Below, piece by piece: positions 1 to 11,000 of a stretch of 64,000 nt of DNA. Below the pieces are notes generated by a model. It was not told where the DNA came from. It ran no database searches and saw only the letters and a list, made by a program, of their open reading frames with translations. This DNA comes from Brevibacillus brevis. Its GTDB lineage: Bacteria; Bacillota; Bacilli; Brevibacillales; Brevibacillaceae. The position numbers were made by a program, and so were the translations under genes. The stretch is from positions 3,224,001 to 3,288,000 of the forward strand of contig NZ_CP030117.1 in the NCBI RefSeq assembly GCF_001039275.2, written 5' to 3'. How positions within the stretch are numbered: position 1 is the stretch's first letter; the number at the start of each line of letters is the position of its first letter.

Positions 1-3000
1 GATGCTGCCGAATGTTTCTCTGACTTCTTCGAGCAAGGCCGCTAGCTGTTCTTTGCACGCAACATCCGCTCTGTAGATCGTATATGTACTGCCTGACTCT
101 GTAATTTTTTGCAGCATCTTGATTCTTCGTATTACTTCTTGTTGCTCTCCTTTTTGTACAATCTCTTCCCAATCATCTTCTGCTGGCAAGCCTGATCTGC
201 TTACCAACACGAAATGGTTCGGCTTCTTCCCTGCTAGGTGCAAGGCAATGGTCAAGCCTAACCCACCCGTTCCACCTGTAATTAAATAACAGCCCGATTG
301 AGTCAGGCTGAGCTCTTGTGGTAGAGATGACTGGTGATCCAGCTCCTTCATTTTTTGCACGAAGCGCTGACCGCGCCTGTACGCTGCAATGTAACTGTCT
401 GGCTGATGCTCCAGTTCGGCAATAATCGCAGAGATATCTGTATCTGTATCCAGATCGATAGAACGGCAGCGCAAGTGAGACCATTCACTGCTGACTACTT
501 TTCCGAGATGATAGAAAGCATTGTGAATCGGATTTAGCGCAGGCTCCGTATCTGTAACAGGAAACGCCTGATCGCCAATCAGGACCAGATCAATTTTGTG
601 TCGTACGTTTAAGGCAATCAAACTCTTCGTCAGATAGAAGAGACTGAACAAACCTTCGTCTCCAATCTGGTCACCGTTGATCTTTGACAGAGAAAAGCAG
701 TGGATGATGCGCTGCACAGCCTTGTTCCCGATTTCCTTCCATAGCGCATCGAAATCTTGTTGATTGACAGTAACCTCATAATGGAAGTCATCGAGCTTGG
801 CAAAATGATCACCAACCGTAACGAGAATGGTAGGGGTTCCGTTCCTTTTGAGTTCCTCCATCAGTTGTTGAGAGAAAGGGTCATGACCACTAAAAACAAG
901 CGTGTGCGGCGTTGTGTCCTGATTTTTATTTTCTTCACGCAATGGCCTGGCTTCCCAAACAATTTGATGAAACAGCCCTTTGGAAGAGAACGCGGCGGAA
1001 GATGCTTCTGCCATATTCACTCTTTTCAAGGTGTATTCTTGTATTTCAGCGAAAACCTCTCCTTTTTCGTTGAGGAGCATGATATCAAAGGAGATTGCTT
1101 CCTGCATGGTCGCCGCATCTTTCTCTTTCATTTGCAGCAAACTGTAAAATTTGCTCGGCATGGCCCCAGAAAAAATGAGTTTTTTATACCGAAAAGGTAA
1201 AAACAATCCATCGCGGATTTGACTGATCGGAATATTAACCGCGCAATCCAACAAAGAAGGATGGAGAACAAAAGTGTGCAACTCATGAGCAAATTGAACA
1301 GGCAGTTCAAAAAAGGCGACAATTCTATCCTCTTCCATATAAATCTCTTTCATGCACTCCCAATGCGGGCCTGTTTGAACAGGGGCATCAGCCTCTGGTT
1401 TATACCCGGATACCGACTGCTTGTTTGCTCCCCTCAGCAATTCGGGAAGAGACAGTTGCTTTTGCTGATGCTGCTGTTCAGACTGAACAAGCACTTTTGC
1501 TCGGCAGTGAACGACCCACTCGTCCGAATGCTCCAACATCGAAGTGACCATGACGTCATACGATGACTTTTGTTTTTGCAGGACAATGTGGACGCTTTTT
1601 TTTTCCCCTTCTTTAACTTGAAGTGGCTGTAAAAACATGACGTTTTCTAGTGCCAACACGTCCTGCTGAGGTATCGTTTTTCGAACAATCTGGCTCATCA
1701 TTTCCAGATAAGCGGTTCCAGGCAAAACGTAATGCTCAGCAATTTTATGTTCCGCCAGTACCCAATGCGTGTCGACCGAAAACTTCGTTTCATAAATATC
1801 AACGCCATTACTGCTTACAAGGCATTGGTCGACAAGAGGAGCGAGTTTTTTCTCCAAATCTTTCGTCTCGATCCAGCAGCGAATATCCTGAAACGGATAC
1901 GTAGGCAAGCTGATCAATGGATGTCGTTGACCAGAGTAAAGGTCGTTCCAAGGAATTGGCTCGCCTTCGATATACTTCAATGCCCAATGGATCATCTCGC
2001 CGAAAATGGAATTCTCTTTACCACCCAGGCTGACATCTCTTACTTCCTGGCTAGAAAGCCCCCGATAAAACACATGCTCATTGACAATCTTTTCGACGCC
2101 GGATTTGCGAACAGAATGCAACTTTTCCAGTAAATCGGTTTGATCTTGAAACACGATCGCCAGTTTATGGGCAAAGTGATCCCGACCAACATTCGCTGTG
2201 TAGCATAAGCTCTCCAGATTGATGACTCCTGCCTGCTTGACCCACTGATCATAATCGCTGACCAGTTTATCTAACACAGTGGGGTTTTTCGCTGATAACC
2301 CGAGCATGTACCATTGTTCTTCTTTGTTTTTTTGTGAGGACACTTCTTCGGCTTGGTGATATTGTTCCAGAATGAGATGGCAGTTGGTTCCGCTCAACCC
2401 GAAAGAATTGATCCCGCATCTCCGGGGGTGCTCCCCCTTTTTCCACAACCGGGCTTCGTCGTTCACATAAACAGGCGAATTCACAAAATCGATTTCTTGG
2501 TTTGGGCTTTGAAAGTGCAACGTTGGCGGCACAATCTCGTGTTGCAACGCGAGGATACATTTCAACAGGCCAGATATTCCGGCTGCATGATCCAAATGGC
2601 CGATATTGGTTTTGACCGACCCAATTGCACAAAACTGTTTTTTCGTGGTGTACCTGTCAAAAGCTCTTTTGATGCCCTCTATCTCTACCGGATCCCCCAA
2701 GTGGGTTGCCGTGCCGTGAGCCTCGATCAGTGAGATGGTCTCTGGATGAATGCCTGCATCCTGCCACGCCCTTATAATCAAGTCTTCCTGGGCCTTAGAG
2801 TTGGGTGCAGTTATACCAATGGATTGCCCATCCTGGTTGATGGCACTTCCCTTTATTAGGGCGTAAATATGATCTCCATCTCGGATTGCCTTTTCCGCGT
2901 CTTTCAGCAAGATTACTCCCACACCTTCACCCAAGCCGGTACCATCGGCCTCCCGATCAAAGGTTCGCGCTCTGAAGGTTGGGGATACGATGCCGATCCC

Positions 3001-3750
3001 CGTATTGGCCTTTTCAAAGGGTTGAAACTGAATTTTTACTCCTCCGGCAAAGGCCATCTCGCACTCATCTCGGCGAATCGATTGGCACGCAAGATGAACG
3101 GCAACCAGTGAGGAGGAGCATGCCGTATCGATCAGCATGCTGGGACCATGCAGATCGAGCAAATAAGCCAATCTGGCAGCCATGATCGATTTGATATTCC
3201 CAGTCATCGCCAAGTCTGCTATTTCTGCGTTGTCTACAGCAAGAAAATGCTTGTATTCTCCCCCAAAATCACTGCTGTATCCTAAAAAAACACCCGTCTG
3301 ACTTCCGCGCAATCGAGCTTTTCCATACCCTGCATCTTCCATCGCTTCCACACAGCTTTGCAAAAAAAGCCGCTGATTCGGGTCCATCAGCTTGGCTTCT
3401 TTTCGCGAGATAGAAAAGTACTCACAATCAAACAGATCGACTTGATCTAAATATCCGCTTTCCGCATATTCACTTTGTTCTTTCCGAACATCTTTCTGCA
3501 AAAAATAAGACAGAAGCTCTTCGTAGTCTTGTTTACGCAACAAAGGGATTCGTTGGATAGAATCCTTGCCAAGCACAAGATTACTCCAGAACTCCCTGAC
3601 ATTGCGCGCATCAGCCAGCTTTCCTGCTATCCCAATGATCGCTACGTCTTTTTTCGGAGCATCTGCCGACTTCCCCAATTCCCCCCAAGTACCTGCGATA
3701 TCCTCTTCAAAGTTGAGGTGGATATCGTCAAATAGAGGCTTACTTTTCAT
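1..3750 (-). CDS. trans-AT-type polyketide synthase, KS-DH-KR (C-terminus outside window)
   Basis: The first 1250 codons are present; the gene runs off the left edge inside the KR. It would extend and process a polyketide intermediate on the assembly line. The N-terminal ~35 residues precede a KS (about 35-470) with active Cys211 in a TACSSSL motif and the two histidines in EAHGTAT and GHLDHAAG. No acyltransferase follows, so extender units must come in trans. A dehydratase-like hot-dog region (about 645-930) has the catalytic His and the HPSLLD Asp, but the HxxxGxxxxP glycine is Glu and the residue four after the Asp is Asn instead of Gln/His. A structural plus catalytic KR follows, with the nucleotide motif TGGTGGLG near residue 1157. 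The start is ATG with AAGGAGG six bases upstream; it overlaps the stop of the acyltransferase gene by 11 bases, so translation is probably coupled. The ACP and anything downstream are not visible. Confidence 0.93.
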   Translation of the reverse strand, partial: MKSKPLFDDIHLNFEEDIAGTWGELGKSADAPKKDVAIIGIAGKLADARNVREFWSNLVLGKDSIQRIPLLRKQDYEELLSYFLQKDVRKEQSEYAESGYLDQVDLFDCEYFSISRKEAKLMDPNQRLFLQSCVEAMEDAGYGKARLRGSQTGVFLGYSSDFGGEYKHFLAVDNAEIADLAMTGNIKSIMAARLAYLLDLHGPSMLIDTACSSSLVAVHLACQSIRRDECEMAFAGGVKIQFQPFEKANTGIGIVSPTFRARTFDREADGTGLGEGVGVILLKDAEKAIRDGDHIYALIKGSAINQDGQSIGITAPNSKAQEDLIIRAWQDAGIHPETISLIEAHGTATHLGDPVEIEGIKRAFDRYTTKKQFCAIGSVKTNIGHLDHAAGISGLLKCILALQHEIVPPTLHFQSPNQEIDFVNSPVYVNDEARLWKKGEHPRRCGINSFGLSGTNCHLILEQYHQAEEVSSQKNKEEQWYMLGLSAKNPTVLDKLVSDYDQWVKQAGVINLESLCYTANVGRDHFAHKLAIVFQDQTDLLEKLHSVRKSGVEKIVNEHVFYRGLSSQEVRDVSLGGKENSIFGEMIHWALKYIEGEPIPWNDLYSGQRHPLISLPTYPFQDIRCWIETKDLEKKLAPLVDQCLVSSNGVDIYETKFSVDTHWVLAEHKIAEHYVLPGTAYLEMMSQIVRKTIPQQDVLALENVMFLQPLQVKEGEKKSVHIVLQKQKSSYDVMVTSMLEHSDEWVVHCRAKVLVQSEQQHQQKQLSLPELLRGANKQSVSGYKPEADAPVQTGPHWECMKEIYMEEDRIVAFFELPVQFAHELHTFVLHPSLLDCAVNIPISQIRDGLFLPFRYKKLIFSGAMPSKFYSLLQMKEKDAATMQEAISFDIMLLNEKGEVFAEIQEYTLKRVNMAEASSAAFSSKGLFHQIVWEARPLREENKNQDTTPHTLVFSGHDPFSQQLMEELKRNGTPTILVTVGDHFAKLDDFHYEVTVNQQDFDALWKEIGNKAVQRIIHCFSLSKINGDQIGDEGLFSLFYLTKSLIALNVRHKIDLVLIGDQAFPVTDTEPALNPIHNAFYHLGKVVSSEWSHLRCRSIDLDTDTDISAIIAELEHQPDSYIAAYRRGQRFVQKMKELDHQSSLPQELSLTQSGCYLITGGTGGLGLTIALHLAGKKPNHFVLVSRSGLPAEDDWEEIVQKGEQQEVIRRIKMLQKITESGSTYTIYRADVACKEQLAALLEEVRETFGSI

Positions 3751-5017
3751 TGACAACCTCCTTTTCGGCAAACATGATAGGGGCAAAGTCATCAAACAGA
3801 TGTCTCTTCTTCGTCTCGTCAAAAATTTGAGTGAAACGCTCTTTTTGCTCTTCCAGCGGCACTTTTTTCGTCACAAACACAGAACGAAGCATCTCGATCG
3901 CTTGCTTTATATCCTCAAAGGACTCTTCTCTTCCTTCTTCCTCTAGTTTGTTGCCCAAAGCCTGTATTTTTCTGTATGGTTCGATTACGCCTTTTTGATA
4001 CTCTGCGTCGTCCCAGTTTTCGTTTCTCATGCACACAGCGATCCCTAAAGAACGGGAAACCACGGATGGACGTTTTTCCGCCACCTGTTCATCGATAATA
4101 GACATAATTTGCTCATAGTTATCTTCATAGGAATAAGCACGCACATGAGAGAAGTCGCGTTTGATCAAATTAGTCAAGGCTGTTTTTGGCCCCAACTCAA
4201 TAAAGGTGTTCACTCCTTGTCTCAGCATATAATCGATGGTCTCTTTCCATCTGACTGCACTGGTCATTTGTACATTCAGCCTATCCCGGATTTCTGCTGG
4301 ATGGTAGTATGGCTTTGCGTCCACATTAGAGATAACTGGCCATTTTAGCCCAGCCATTTGCGTTTGAGCGATAGCCCTCTGGAACATTTGATTGCTGAGC
4401 TCCAGATAAGGTGTGTGGAAAGGAGCAGAGACCTTCAAAGGAATCGTAATGGCACCGATTTTTGCCAGATTTTCCGTGGCGACTTTCACCAAAGAGTTGG
4501 CGCCTGAAATCACAACCTGGTTGGATGAATTGTAATTGGCCACGACAATTTTATCCTCGCCGTTCGATACACGCTCACATTCCTCTTCGACCAGAAGTGG
4601 GTGCAAGCCATTAATAGCAGCCATGCCGCCAAACCCGTCCGATGTAGCTTGCTGCATGATCGTTGCTCTTTCCATGACCAATCGCAATGCATCCTCATAG
4701 CGGAATACTTCCGCGCACGTAAGAGCTGTAAATTCCCCAAGACTGTGACCAGCCATAAAAGAAGGGAAAAACTTTTTCTCCTTGCAAATGGATTGGAAAA
4801 TGGCATAGCTGTATGCAAAAATCGCAGGCTGCGCATATTCAGTCCGCGTTAATTTTTCCATATTCCCCTCGTTGATAATGCCTAACAAATCGTATCCGAG
4901 AATTTCGTTGGTTCGATGAAAAATTTCCCTAACCTCGGGAGAGCTTTCATAAAGAGCTTTCCCCATCATATTGTACTGACTTCCTTGACCTGGAAATAAT
5001 AAGGCGATCTTAATCAT
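3740..5017 (-). CDS. discrete malonyl-CoA acyltransferase (trans-AT) with C-terminal extension
   Basis: This enzyme moves malonyl from malonyl-CoA to carrier proteins, here to PKS ACPs whose modules lack a working AT. The FabD-like fold covers residues 1 to about 290: GQGSQ near the N-terminus, nucleophile Ser92 in GHSLGEF, Arg117, and His201 in the APFHTP context, which together suit malonyl specificity. It is longer than a usual FabD (~310 residues). The extra ~135 residues are charged and probably helical; I do not recognise them as a defined domain, though such extensions occur on some trans-ATs. The ATG has GGGAGG eight bases upstream. It lies between a synthase with the only apparently intact cis-AT and the AT-less synthase whose start it overlaps. 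It is the best candidate to supply all AT-deficient modules in the window. Being embedded among PKS genes argues against a housekeeping FabD. Confidence 0.93.
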   Translation of the reverse strand: MIKIALLFPGQGSQYNMMGKALYESSPEVREIFHRTNEILGYDLLGIINEGNMEKLTRTEYAQPAIFAYSYAIFQSICKEKKFFPSFMAGHSLGEFTALTCAEVFRYEDALRLVMERATIMQQATSDGFGGMAAINGLHPLLVEEECERVSNGEDKIVVANYNSSNQVVISGANSLVKVATENLAKIGAITIPLKVSAPFHTPYLELSNQMFQRAIAQTQMAGLKWPVISNVDAKPYYHPAEIRDRLNVQMTSAVRWKETIDYMLRQGVNTFIELGPKTALTNLIKRDFSHVRAYSYEDNYEQIMSIIDEQVAEKRPSVVSRSLGIAVCMRNENWDDAEYQKGVIEPYRKIQALGNKLEEEGREESFEDIKQAIEMLRSVFVTKKVPLEEQKERFTQIFDETKKRHLFDDFAPIMFAEKEVVNEK

Positions 5018-5051
5018 AACTGTTTCCTCCCTTTATGGTTACGTTATACTC

Positions 5052-5075
5052 GGCACGCTTTTAAGAGAACGTGCC
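5052..5075 (-). other. intergenic hairpin, GGCACG stem
   Basis: A perfect 6-bp inverted repeat (GGCACG / CGTGCC) with a 12-base loop lies in the 75-base gap between the preceding synthase and the acyltransferase gene. It has no T-run on the minus strand, so it is not a standard intrinsic terminator. It could be an mRNA processing or stability element, or chance. Confidence 0.25.
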
Positions 5076-5092
5076 CAACTTGGCTAACACTG

Positions 5093-8000
5093 TTACGTAT
5101 TAACAACATTTGAAACCAATTGCTTCGCCAAATGGGCAAAGCCTTGCACCACTTTTTTCAATTCTGTGCCTTTAAATAGCAAGCTGTCGTAGTCCAGATA
5201 AACCTTGATTCTTTCCTGGTTGTCCACTTCCCATCTCCAGATTGCATTGAATGAAGACAAAGCTCTGCTAGGAACAGAAGGGGTCAACGGATACAGGAAA
5301 TACAAGGTTTTATCCTGTTTCTGTCCCATGTGGTAAGGATCTGCAAGTACATTCAGACGATTATCATTTTTGATGCTTTCCTTGACCGCCAGGAAAAGTG
5401 AGTCAAAATCGGTCATGTTGGAAAAATCAATGGTCACTGTCTGGACCTGCTCATGCTTGTTCAATAGATGAATAGAAATGCAAACCTCATTTGACACTTG
5501 TTTCAACAAATAAAAAAGCAGAGAGAGCATGACTTCCTCGACCCGCATCTCATGGAACCGGGAGATTTGGAATAAGCCCTGTGCGGTGGTTGAGGCCAAT
5601 TCCAACGCCAACGGAAGGTTTTCACCTCGATCATTTGTTGACAAGAAGTAATTGACGGGCAGTTTCACTCCACGCATTCCCTCTCCTTGCGATGCTGAGA
5701 TGCTCAGCTCGATATAGGCAGCCAATTTTTCAATAGTCGGATGTGTAAAAATATCCGCCACATGGATTTGCAACTCGAAAACTTCTTTTACTTTTTCCTG
5801 CATCAGTACAACGCTAAGAGATGTCCCACCTAAATCGAAGTAGGAATCTGCGGTGCTGATTCTCTCCAAGTGCAATAGCTCTTTCCAAATGGAAGTAAGC
5901 TGTTCTTCCACTTCGGTAGTCGGCTGTTTAAATGGATTGGAACTGACGAGTTGGATTTGTTGCAGGGATTTCAGCTTTTTCCTGTCTATTTTTTGGTTGC
6001 TGTTCAACGGGATTTTCTCAATGACGAAAAATTGCTGCGGGACCATATAAGCTGGCAAACGCTCCAGCAAGAACCCTTTCAGCTCACCAAAACTGACAGC
6101 CTTATCTGTCCCTAGTACCAGGTAGCTTGTTAAGCACCTGTCATCAACCCCGCCGGATTTCCCGGCACTTTCCACCATCGTATCTAGCACCACGACATTG
6201 TCCTGAATCCCTGGATACGAGGAAATAATTGCTTTTATCTCGGACAGCTCAACGCGAAAACCTCGGATCTTCACCTGATCATCGACCCTGCCCGCACATT
6301 GAATAGTGCCATCCGCCAAAAACCGAGCGATGTCTCCCGTTCTGTACATCTTAGGGTGCAGATCGCTATCGAATGGATTGGCTACAAACCTCTCAGCCGT
6401 TAGCGTCGGATTGTTCACATACCCGGAGGCCACACCCATGCCGCCTATATACATTTCCCCGTATACGCCCAATGGAACGGGCTTATTGAAGCTGTCTAAA
6501 ATATAGATTTGCGTATTGTCAATGGGCTTGCCAATCGTCTGCTGTTCCGCATCTGTAATCTCGGAAACAGTCGACCAAATTGTGGTTTCCGTTGGTCCAT
6601 ACATATTCCAGAAAGATCCAACCCTCTCGAGCATTTCCCGGGCCAAATCTGTTGGCAGGCTTTCTCCGCCGCATAGAGCCTTCAATTGCGGACTGCCTGA
6701 CCATCCCGACATGATCATCATTTTCCACGTGGCTGGTGTCGCCTGCATTACTGTGATTCCGTGTGTTTCGAGCAATAATCTTAACTGGTTCCCGTCGCCC
6801 ATTTCCGTTTTGGTTGCGAGTATTACCGTCGCTCCGGTAATGAGCGGTAAGAACAGTTCCAGCCCAAAAATATCAAAGGAGAAGGTCGTCACCGATAGAA
6901 GCTTATCCTCCGCTGTCATGCCTGGTTCTCTCGACATGGATAGCAGAAAATTGCTCAATGCACGATGCGGAACCATAACCCCTTTTGGCTTGCCTGTGGA
7001 ACCGGATGTAAAGATGATATAAGCCGTCTGTGACGGTTCGACAGTAAAGTTCAATGGAGTAGACGATTCCTGCAAAACTTCGTCCCACTCCTGATCCAGA
7101 AGCACCGTGCTTTGGAAATAGAGCTTGGTGTCTGCCAACAATTCGCTGGTGGAAACAATCACGTCTAATCCAGCTTCTTCTTTGATCTGTTGCAGACGCT
7201 GAAGAGGAATGCTGGCATCGATCGGAACATACGAGCCTCCCGCTTTCAACACAGCCATCATAGCGATGGCCATCTCCAATGATCGCTCGATGTATATTCC
7301 CACTGGTTTTCCCCGCATTCCTCCCTTTTTTTGCAAATAACGAGCCAACCTGTTTGCCGCATGTTGCAATTCTCGGTAACTCAAAGATGAGCTACCTATG
7401 GTTATCGCTATTTTTTCTGGATTTTTTTCAACCTGGCTCTCAAACAACGACAGGACGTTTTGACTAGGGTCTACTTGTCGTCGAGTTTGGTTAAAACCTA
7501 CGAGCACTTGCTGTTTTTCGTTCTCGGGCACCATCTGTACTTCTGACAAAGCTATTGATGGCTCGTCTATAACATGTTTCATCAAATCTTCAAAATAACG
7601 AGCCATACGCTCCATCGTTTTTCTTGCAAACAGGTTCGTGGAATATTCAATCTCACAACCTATTTGTGAACCTTCCTCCCAAGCGGAAAAGCGAATGCTG
7701 AACATGGCTGTTTTATGCTTGTAAAGCGAAGTGATTTCCTTCACTCCACCGATCTGATCTGTCTTGTCGTAGACATCCCGAAAACTGAACATGGTTTCAA
7801 ATAAAGGGTTCCTACTCAAATCTCGCTGAATGTCCAAGCTGTTAATTAGCTCTTCAAATGGATAATCCTGATGATCCAATGCAGAAGAGATGGTTTGCTT
7901 GACGACTTGCAGCAATTTTGAAAAGGAGGTAGCTGCATCGACGCATAGTTTTAGGGCAACCGTATCAACAAAGGGTCCGATGAGGTTCTCTAGCTCCGTC

Positions 8001-11000
8001 TGTTTCCTTCCAGACACAGGTGTTCCGACGATTACTGTTTCTTGCTGGCACAGTTTGGATAGGAGAGCAGCATAAAGAGCCAGCAGACCCATATTTACTG
8101 TAACGGCTTCCTTTTTCACCATACGCTTGAAGCGTTCTGTTGTTTGTTCATCGATGTGAAACTGAATGAAGTCCCCGTCAAAACTTTGAATGAGAGGCGG
8201 CTTGAAATCCGTCGGCAACTGGAGCTTATTCTCATGCTCACCATTCGCGAATTGATCCAGCCAATACTGTTTCTGTCTGTCGAAAGCAGGGCTTACTTTC
8301 ATCGAAGATTGCCATTCAGCGTAATCCTTGTACTGCACAGGTAGAACTGGCAATTCTTCACCTTTAAAGAAAGACAGGAAATCTCTGATCAACAATTGAT
8401 AGGACATCTCGTCTGAAATCAAATGATGCATATCTATGAGCAGCATGTTTTTATTTCGCTCATAGCCAATCCGAATAAGGGGCGCTTTTTCCGGTTCAAA
8501 CGGCCGAATAAACCCAGAGATTGCCGCATCCATTCCTTCCTCGGGCAGTACCAGCTCCTCAATGGTGAATGGAATGGTTTCATGCACAGTCTGAACTACC
8601 TCTTGCCCTACGAAGCCAAAGGAGGTTCGGAAAATTTCATGACGTTCGATGAGCTTTTGAAAGATTTGCTCAATACTGTTCGGATCGATGTCCCCCTCTA
8701 ATTGATACACGCCGGGATTGTTGTATACCGTCGTGAAAGGATGCATCTTTTGCAAGAAATAGACTCGCTTTTGAACCGATGTCAGCGGATAGTAGTCCTT
8801 TCGCGCTACAGAGTGTATCCCGCCCTCCCTACTTGGATTGGTTTGTTGCAGATAGGCGGAAATGCCGCCAACAGTAGGATGGTTAAGAAAATACGCCATG
8901 GGAATGCGCTCGTTGAACAGCTTTTGGATTTTTCCCAGAATGGAGAGAGCCATAATGGAGTCTCCACCCAATTCAAACAAACTGTCGTGAACCCCGATTG
9001 GTCTCACGCCAAACTGTGCTTCCCATACCTCTGTGATCTTTCGTTCCCGTTCGTTTTGCGGAGCGGTATATTCAGTTGTCAAATCAGGCCGTTCATACGT
9101 CTCCGTGTTACAAGGCTGAGGGTAATCAAAGGCGATTTCCTCTGAAATAAGGTGAATTTTCGCATCATGATACCGGGTCGTGAGCTCATTCAAGTCATAG
9201 GCAGAAATGACAACCTGCGGAAGCTGAATCGTGCCTATCCGGGAAAAGATGTGCAGGCCTTCTTCTTCTGTTATGGCATTCTCTAGCTCCTCACCAGTCA
9301 ATTGTTTATGCTTCTCTTCAATTTGCCGGGCCATCCCTGTCCCTCTCCATCTCTCCCAATTGATTGACAGAACAGGTAAATTACTTTTATTTCCATGGCA
9401 ATAAATTGCAAATGAGTCCAGGAAAGAGTTTGCTGCGCAGTAACCCGCCTGCCCGATTGCGGGAATGTATGCACTCAGTGATGAAAACAGGATTAAAAAA
9501 TCCAGCGGCCTTTCGCGAAGAGTCTCATAAAGAAAGTAAGTACCTTCTACCTTTGCTGCTAACATCTTCTTAGCGTTTTCTCGTGTGCAGCGTTGTATCA
9601 TTTCCCCATCTGGCACACCTGCTGCATGGATCACTCCTGTCAGTTCTCCAGGTAGACAATCAACTTTTTTCATTAGTTCTTGAACTTGACTCTTGTCGCT
9701 GATATCAGCATTCATGATGTGAATGTTCCCACCAAATTGCTCGATTTCCAATAACCGGCGAATTGTTCGGCTCACCCCATCATCGGGCTGGTGTTCCGAA
9801 AGCCACTCCTGCCATGTTTCCTTCGGAGGAAATGCAGACCTTCCCACTAATATCAGGGTCGCCTGTGCTTTTTGCGCCAAAAATTTGGCAACGGCGAGGC
9901 CAATCCCGCCCAAACCGCCTGTTACTAAATACTTACCGCCTTGCTTCAGCTCTATGCCGTCCTGGGCATGAGTGGAGATGGCATCATATGCTGGAAACCA
10001 AAAATACTTGTTTTGATAAGCAACCACACCGTTCCAATCTTGCGAGAGAAATGGCAGGAGGAATAAATCGATAGCTTTGTCCATATCCATGGACCCCGGT
10101 GTGATGTCAATATCAAAGAAGCTGCATCGAATCGCCGGGTATTCAAGCGGAATTACTTTGATTGGTCCCAGTATGATAGACTTTTGCGGTTCTTTCCCGT
10201 CAAAGCCAGTAACCTCACAGACCCCATTTGATATGACTTTCAACTCCATCGATTGCTCATAGAAATGCAAGCCGAATTCCTTGGCAATGGCAAGCAAACT
10301 ATAGTACCCGTTATCGAGAGACGTATCCAAATCGGATAGCGTGAAGCCCTCTTCCTGTTCAAGCAGCAAGCTCCACATATGAATGGTCTCATCTGGCGTG
10401 AACGAACTCGCTTTCAATTCTTGAAAGAGCCAGCCATAATCCTCGTCTTTGCTCGGATTGATCGCAAATTCGTTGTCATTCATTTTCTGTCGATGCTCGC
10501 TTTTATAAACAACGATACATTGTTCGCTCAACTGTTTTATTTTTTGCGTCAGAAGCTCACTGATCAGGGACTGTTCGGCAAAAATCAATCGCCGCTTTTC
10601 TTTGTGAACATTGTTTTTGGAAGAAAGGATAGGTGTGTGCCGCTTCCATGACGGAACGTAATACCAATCCTCAATGTTTTTCCTTACCATCTGTTTCGAT
10701 TGATTTGTAGCGTTGGCTTGAAGTGCCGTCTCTTCCAACCAGAATTTCTTTCGCATAAATGGATAAGTAGGCAATGGGATTCGTGTTCCCTGTGGATTCA
10801 ATTGGTTCCAATCTATGGTCACCCCGTATTGCCACAGCTTGCCGAGCCGCTTGTATAAATGGTGGTGCTCCGAGACATTGCTGTTTGCAAACGGGATGAG
10901 ATTTAGTATTTTTGGAGCGGGATCTGAGCCCAACGTTCGTTTTGCCAAAGCACTCAAATCATGCCCCGGCCCGATTTCGATAAAAATAGCGCGTTGATCC

